A stretch of 64,000 nucleotides of DNA from Atrichornis clamosus (taxonomy: Eukaryota; Chordata; Aves; Passeriformes; Menuridae): the NCBI GenBank assembly GCA_013400975.1, contig WBMZ01003472.1, positions 1-64,000 of the forward strand. Reading direction: 5' to 3'. This document shows positions 51,900-64,000 of the stretch, in pieces. How positions within the stretch are numbered: position 1 is the first letter of the stretch; the number at the start of each line of letters is the position of its first letter. The position numbers were made by a program, and so were the translations under genes. The notes under the pieces are model-generated. The model was not told where the DNA came from. It saw only the letters and a program-made list of their open reading frames with translations, and made no database searches.

Positions 51900-52350
51900 C
51901 TGTGGAGAGGGTCAACGCGCCCCTTCCCCAGCTGGGCCGGGCAGCGCTTCCCCCGCCTCCCTGCACCCCTCCCCTCGCTCAGGGGCGGCTCTCGCCCCTC
52001 CATAAAGCCGGCGGGGCCGGGCCTTGCCCTGCCCTGCCCCGGCCCCGGCCATGCACCCCGCGCCCCGCCGCGGCGGCTCCCTGGAGGCACCGCCGAGCCC
52101 GCGGGACCCCGCCGGGCAGGTGAGGACCGGGATGGGCACGGGGGGACCGGGATGCGCACAGGTGAGCGGAGCGGGGTGGGATCCGCGCTGATCGGCCCCG
52201 GGGCGGCTCCTGGCTTGCGGAGGAAAAGCCGCTTTGGTGGAGTTACAGCTCGGGCGTCTCGCTGCTGCGGTTCTCGGAGCGGGGATTTGGGGAAACCGGG
52301 AGCCTTCTAACCCCGGTTACTTGGAGAGCTCTGGGGTGCTGCTCCTCAGG
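51900..52350 (+). promoter_or_regulatory. TPH1: GC-rich promoter of TPH1 with a TATA-like box
   Basis: A CpG-rich island surrounds the first exon. A CATAAA box at 52001-52006 lies after a GC box (GGGGCGGCT, about 51982) and about 45 bases before the first ATG, so a start near 52030 is likely. This arrangement supports a focused promoter for TPH1; the link rests on the exon at 52051-52119 splicing to 55805. Confidence 0.6.
52051..52119 (+). other. TPH1: TPH1 exon 1, open in frame with exon 2 (5'UTR or N-terminal extension)
   Basis: From the ATG at 52051 the 23 codons reach a strong donor (GGGCAG|GTGAGG at 52119/52120). They then join the acceptor at 55804 in frame, adding LNKSSY before the usual start. 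The peptide is Arg/Pro/Gly-rich (MHPAPRRGGSLEAPPSPRD). Known vertebrate TPH1 begins at MIEDNKEN, so this may be ordinary 5'UTR that happens to be open. The ATG has G at -3 and C at +4, a moderate context. Confidence 0.5.
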
Positions 52351-52453
52351 CGTCGGTGGCAACGATAAGTGCCGCTGGGACTGGGATGGGACTGGTTAGG
52401 CTGCTGTTTCTGGAGAGAAGAGAGGGAAAGTAGTCTGAAAGTGTAAATGCGAG

Positions 52454-52459
52454 CACGTG
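52454..52459. promoter_or_regulatory. CACGTG E-box in TPH1 intron 1
   Basis: A canonical E-box about 420 bases after the predicted start. CLOCK/BMAL1 bind CACGTG, and TPH1 transcripts cycle in avian pineal and retina, so it is a candidate clock input. A single six-base motif is weak evidence. Confidence 0.25.
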
Positions 52460-53521
52460 AAATTAAGGTAGAGCAAAAGGAACTCCTGGTGCATCATTGC
52501 TGAGGGGACAGAGGGTGTGATACAGCCCAGAAAAGTCCTTGGTTATTTCACGTTATAGTGGGAATTTGCTTAGTGCATCAGAGAAGATCAGATAAAATCA
52601 GCGCTTATGTATTGGCTGCAGTTACTGATACTGTACGGTTGATAAAGTCTGAAAAATTCCTTGTGAAGATAAGAACACTGACTGTAGTGGAGTAAAGTTT
52701 CACGAAAATATTGTTTTGCTGTATCCCTCGGATACTTGGAAGCCAAATAAGTGGTTCAGCAGAGCTTTCACTTTGGTGTCTGAGAACCAACTCTAAGGAA
52801 GACCTTTGGCATGGCTGGAAAATGTACCTGTGATGTGACATCTAGTCGTGGTCACTCCTAACATCAGGTGTTCACCCTTCCCTCCTAAGAAGTGTGTCAA
52901 AAGCACAGTAACAAAGTAAGCAGCTACTTAAAGGGAGGAGGATATAAAATGCCCTTTAAGGCTTTTTACCAAGCACGATTAAGGTCAATCTGTATCAAAT
53001 ATTTTAAAAAGATTTTTCGGTCTTCAATTTGTGGCCCTAAAATGTAATTTCCTTCAGGCAAATATGTTTGGATAATTTTAAATCTTGGTTATCCATTGAT
53101 ATAAAAAATTAAAGCACAAAATATGCACCTTCAAATATCTATCTCTCAGTGAATATCCTTTGGGGAGAGGGAGAAAGGGAAGATAATTGCTATGGGTTCC
53201 AAAACATGCAACCTTTAACCAGACAACCATAATTATCTAACTAAATAAAGCCTTTAGAATATCCCTGTGTTTGTGTATTTTCATCATGACTGAGTCAGGT
53301 TGATGGAAAATCAGCTTATGTTTTGCATCATTAATAAAAAACATCAATGCAATATCAACTCCCCCTTCACCCTTCAGAAAGCTCAAATGTGTTACCATGC
53401 AAAGGAAGAGTGTCGGGTTTTATCAGACCTCAGCTGCTGAGTTACTGATGGAGAATAAAATATAAGTTAAAGTGCAGCCATTGGAGGAGAGGAATTGTTT
53501 GCATTACCATTTTCTCTGGTT

Positions 53522-53698
53522 GCATTGCACCCTGCAATGCACCCTGCTGCATTAATGCAGGCCTCTCTTCAGCCCATTTTTTAATTGAAAGCACCCTACA
53601 CCATTGGTGTAGGGTTAGATATGTAAATGGCATGCATTTGGCATTGTAAGCATCTGAATTTCTCTTATACAACCTCTAATTTGTAAGTTAGAGGTTGT
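53522..53698. repeat. Cluster of four perfect inverted repeats in TPH1 intron 1
   Basis: Within 177 bases: GCATTGCA-CCC-TGCAATGC (53522-53540, 8-bp stem); CTGCATTAATGCAG (53547-53560, continuous palindrome); ACCCTACACCA-T-TGGTGTAGGGT (53593-53615, 11-bp arms); and ACAACCTCTAA-8 bases-TTAGAGGTTGT (53669-53698, 11-bp arms). A fifth, near-palindromic TAAATGGCATGCATTT lies between the last two. Three GCACCC direct repeats overlap the first elements. No coding potential. Origin and function unknown. Confidence 0.8.
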
Positions 53699-55825
53699 TT
53701 CTAGAGCTTAATATAAGAACATACTGTATTTTAGTGTATTTTCTTCATTGATCTCTTAAACATACCACTTTATAGATGGTGTCACGTGATCCTAGACACA
53801 AGGTTAGTTGCAGCAGCAAAATATAAAATCAGTACATTAGTCTTAGGTGCAGGTAGTCTGTCCTAGCTGTGCACCTTATAACATTGCATGCAACTGTGCC
53901 AAATCTCTTAAAAGCTGATCTGGTCTTAAGTCAGACCTAAACATGGAGTCAAGCCAACATGCTGTGTATTAGCCACTTATATAAACCAGCCCAACATTTA
54001 TTGCCTTCAAAGACCACCACCTAACTCTATTTGCAATGGAGAATTTTTTGCATCCAGTTTTTTCTGCAGCAGTGTCATTTGAATAGGATTTGGCTCAAAC
54101 AAATGGCATCTCTGCCCTTGAGAAAACAGCCACTGACCTGTATGTAACTGTGGAGTTAGTAGCTTTTTCTTCTCTGCTGGAAGTGCCTTTGCTCAGTGCC
54201 TGTTCCTGGCTCTTGTGATCTGACACTGGAGTGAGCTGTGAACCCTGCAGGCTGCCCAGCTGAGCCTGGATTGGGTCTGCCTCTCAGCAGAGAATTTGAT
54301 GTCTGGATTCAAACTGATGGAGTTCAGTGACTTAGCTGGATCACAAACAGTGTGATGGTCTGACACTATTGTCTAGGCTCATCATAGAGTGACAACTCAT
54401 TAGACATGGGGACCCAGTCAAAAATCCAGGTATTTTCATTAGCATCAGTGGCCTCGGACCTCTTCCATGGGAAACCACCTTGGAATCCCAAAGAGCTCAC
54501 ATCTAATAACTTGCTTGAAACCTTAGAGCAGAATCAAATATCTGCCTCATTGTAAACCACTCAATTTAAGATGAAACTAATGTCATTATTTTGTGAGGCA
54601 GATTACCTTCTTAATCTGAAAGGTGAATGAGAATTTTGATAAAAGATAGGTAAGATTTGGTTTTTAGTTTTAAACTTCTCAGTTATAGGTAGAAATATTT
54701 AGCTGTTCAGCCTTATGTATTTCAAAGAGGTTAAATTTGGAGACATTGTAGAAGGGAATCAATGGAACTGGTGGGTTTTGATTGCATTTTTGTTTTGCTC
54801 TTTTCATTTCTGATAATGTCCCCAGATAGTCATATCTATAAAAGCTGTGTCAGATCAAAAAATAATTCCAAATAGCAATAATGTGCCTTCATTGTTCCTC
54901 TCCTCTTTCTCACTGACTCATTCAGAAACTTCACCTTTTTTTCTTTCTTTTTTTGCAAGGTTTGAAGACACAGCCTCTGCTTCTAAGCCTTGTATATTTT
55001 CTTTACTTTGCATTTTCCACATCCTTAACTGTTTCAATATGCGCTCTATTTATGGCCTGGTTACATGTAGCTAAGAATATGGTCTGTGAATTTCAACACG
55101 GTCAGGAGCGTGATCACTGGTAAGGTACAAAACCACAGAGTCCGACGGTGGGATGTCTGAATTCTTACTGTGTGATTTGGGTGCTTATGCCAAGGGTTTG
55201 ACCCCATATGGACTAGGGGAGCCGGCAGATGCTTGACTGTGGTTGTTGAGGGTGGGACTGTCTCTATAGGCCACAGGTTCTGGCCAGTAAACATTTTCAC
55301 TCCTTAGGTTTGTCTTCTTGTTCTATGAAAACAGTGGTTTACAATTATGTAACGAGAGAAAGGCAATGATTTTTCAGTTCTGATCTACTGAATCATGATC
55401 CATCTTTTCCTACCTGTGTCCTGCAGGATTTGGATTATTCCCTTTGCTCGTGTTCACTGAACTTGCTAACAATTGTTTTGTTCAATGTGCTATTTCTGCT
55501 GACATCTTATATCTCCCTTTCTTCCCAATATATTGAAAACATTTTCTGCATCCTAGGGAATGGCTAAAGATGACTATAAAATAATTCAACTAAAGGAAAG
55601 ATATCTTGGTATTTCATTCTCAGCTCTCACAGGTTCTCCATGTGCCTAACTTTGTTCCTGTTATCGTGTAATCATTTAATTTGTACTTTTCCTTTTGTGG
55701 TTGATCAGTCAAAGCACAACATTAGCCCAAGACAACCTGAAATGTGAAACTTTGCACTTTTTGCAGTGCTATCCATTCAAACAATTTTTTTTATTTGCAT
55801 TTAGTTAAATAAGTCATCTTACATG

Positions 55826-63686
<7,861 letters not shown>

Positions 63687-63803
63687 GTACAGATTACACC
63701 CTGCCACCGCCCTTTTATAAAAGCAGATTTGATTTTATACTTCTCTCCGTTAGCAGCACCAAACCTTTTATTCTTATCACAGCTTTGTAATTATTTTTCA
63801 CAG

Positions 63804-63879
63804 GATTGGAAAGCTGAGGTTTGTATTTGCTGAGTCTTCCATGTACTGGGTGGGAGATGAAGAACTATATAACAAGTAG
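63804..63879 (+). other. TPH1: Possible alternative terminal exon of TPH1
   Basis: A good acceptor (polypyrimidine stretch then TTTTTCACAG) ends at 63803. Joining the exon ending at 63686 (AG) to 63804 keeps the frame and adds 25 residues, reading IGKLRFVFAESSMYW and ending at TAG (63877-63879). The peptide bears no resemblance to the normal TPH1 C-terminus and would remove the tetramerisation helix. No nearby poly(A) signal was recognised, so this may be a cryptic site. Confidence 0.25.
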
Positions 63880-64000
63880 AACTATTTTGAAGTAGTGCAG
63901 AAAAGTGGTTATATTGGCTGCATACAGAGAACGCATTTGTGTTTCACTCATAACACTCTTTTTTTATAACACGCTCTTTTTTTCCTTTTTTTTTTTTTAC
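63880..64000 (+). other. TPH1: TPH1 intron 10 (partial), T-rich right edge
   Basis: No exon matching the TPH1 C-terminus is present before the window ends in T-rich runs (about 63958-63998). The intron after 63686 is therefore at least 314 bases and continues past the edge. Confidence 0.7.

Overview
The window is avian nuclear DNA, very probably from a passerine. The spliced proteins match bird and mammal orthologues closely. CR1 LINE fragments are present. One short repeat joins a tRNA-Ile-like head to a CR1-type tail, the architecture of the songbird SINE TguSINE1, and one fragment resembles a common passerine endogenous-retrovirus LTR. Four protein-coding genes lie on the + strand in the order HPS5 - SAA - SAAL1 - TPH1, the same neighbourhood as human 11p15. 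No gene was found on the - strand.

Layout. (1) 1-300: CpG-rich promoter of HPS5 with a perfect GGTCACGTGACC palindrome (E-box/CLEAR type). (2) 1365-20125: HPS5, 22 coding exons, 1135 codons, complete; its introns hold an old CR1 fragment, the SINE and a GC-AG intron. (3) 20.1-25.8 kb: HPS5 3' flank with a roughly 1 kb CR1 copy on the - strand. (4) 25.69-27.42 kb: serum amyloid A with C/EBP-like site, NF-kB site, TATA box, non-coding exon 1, three coding exons (128 aa) and poly(A) signal. (5) 27.4-37.65 kb: SAAL1, 12 coding exons, 469 aa, starting in a CpG island 0.4 kb after the SAA stop codon. (6) 37.7-51.9 kb: intergenic, no gene recognised. (7) 51.9-64.0 kb: TPH1, with its GC-rich promoter and first exon, a 3.7 kb first intron, and nine exons encoding residues 1-386 with human-identical numbering. 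The final coding exon lies beyond the right edge.

The genes are not a functional operon. HPS5 acts in lysosome-related organelle biogenesis, SAA is a secreted acute-phase protein, SAAL1 is an intracellular helical-repeat protein, and TPH1 is the rate-limiting enzyme of peripheral and pineal serotonin synthesis. I found no evidence of a new gene system. The observations most worth checking are a cluster of perfect inverted repeats in TPH1 intron 1, an in-frame N-terminal extension of TPH1, an in-frame SAAL1 exon with weak splice sites on both sides, two GC-AG introns, and a spliceable alternative TPH1 terminal exon. All exon boundaries were derived by hand from splice consensus, reading phase and recalled family sequence.
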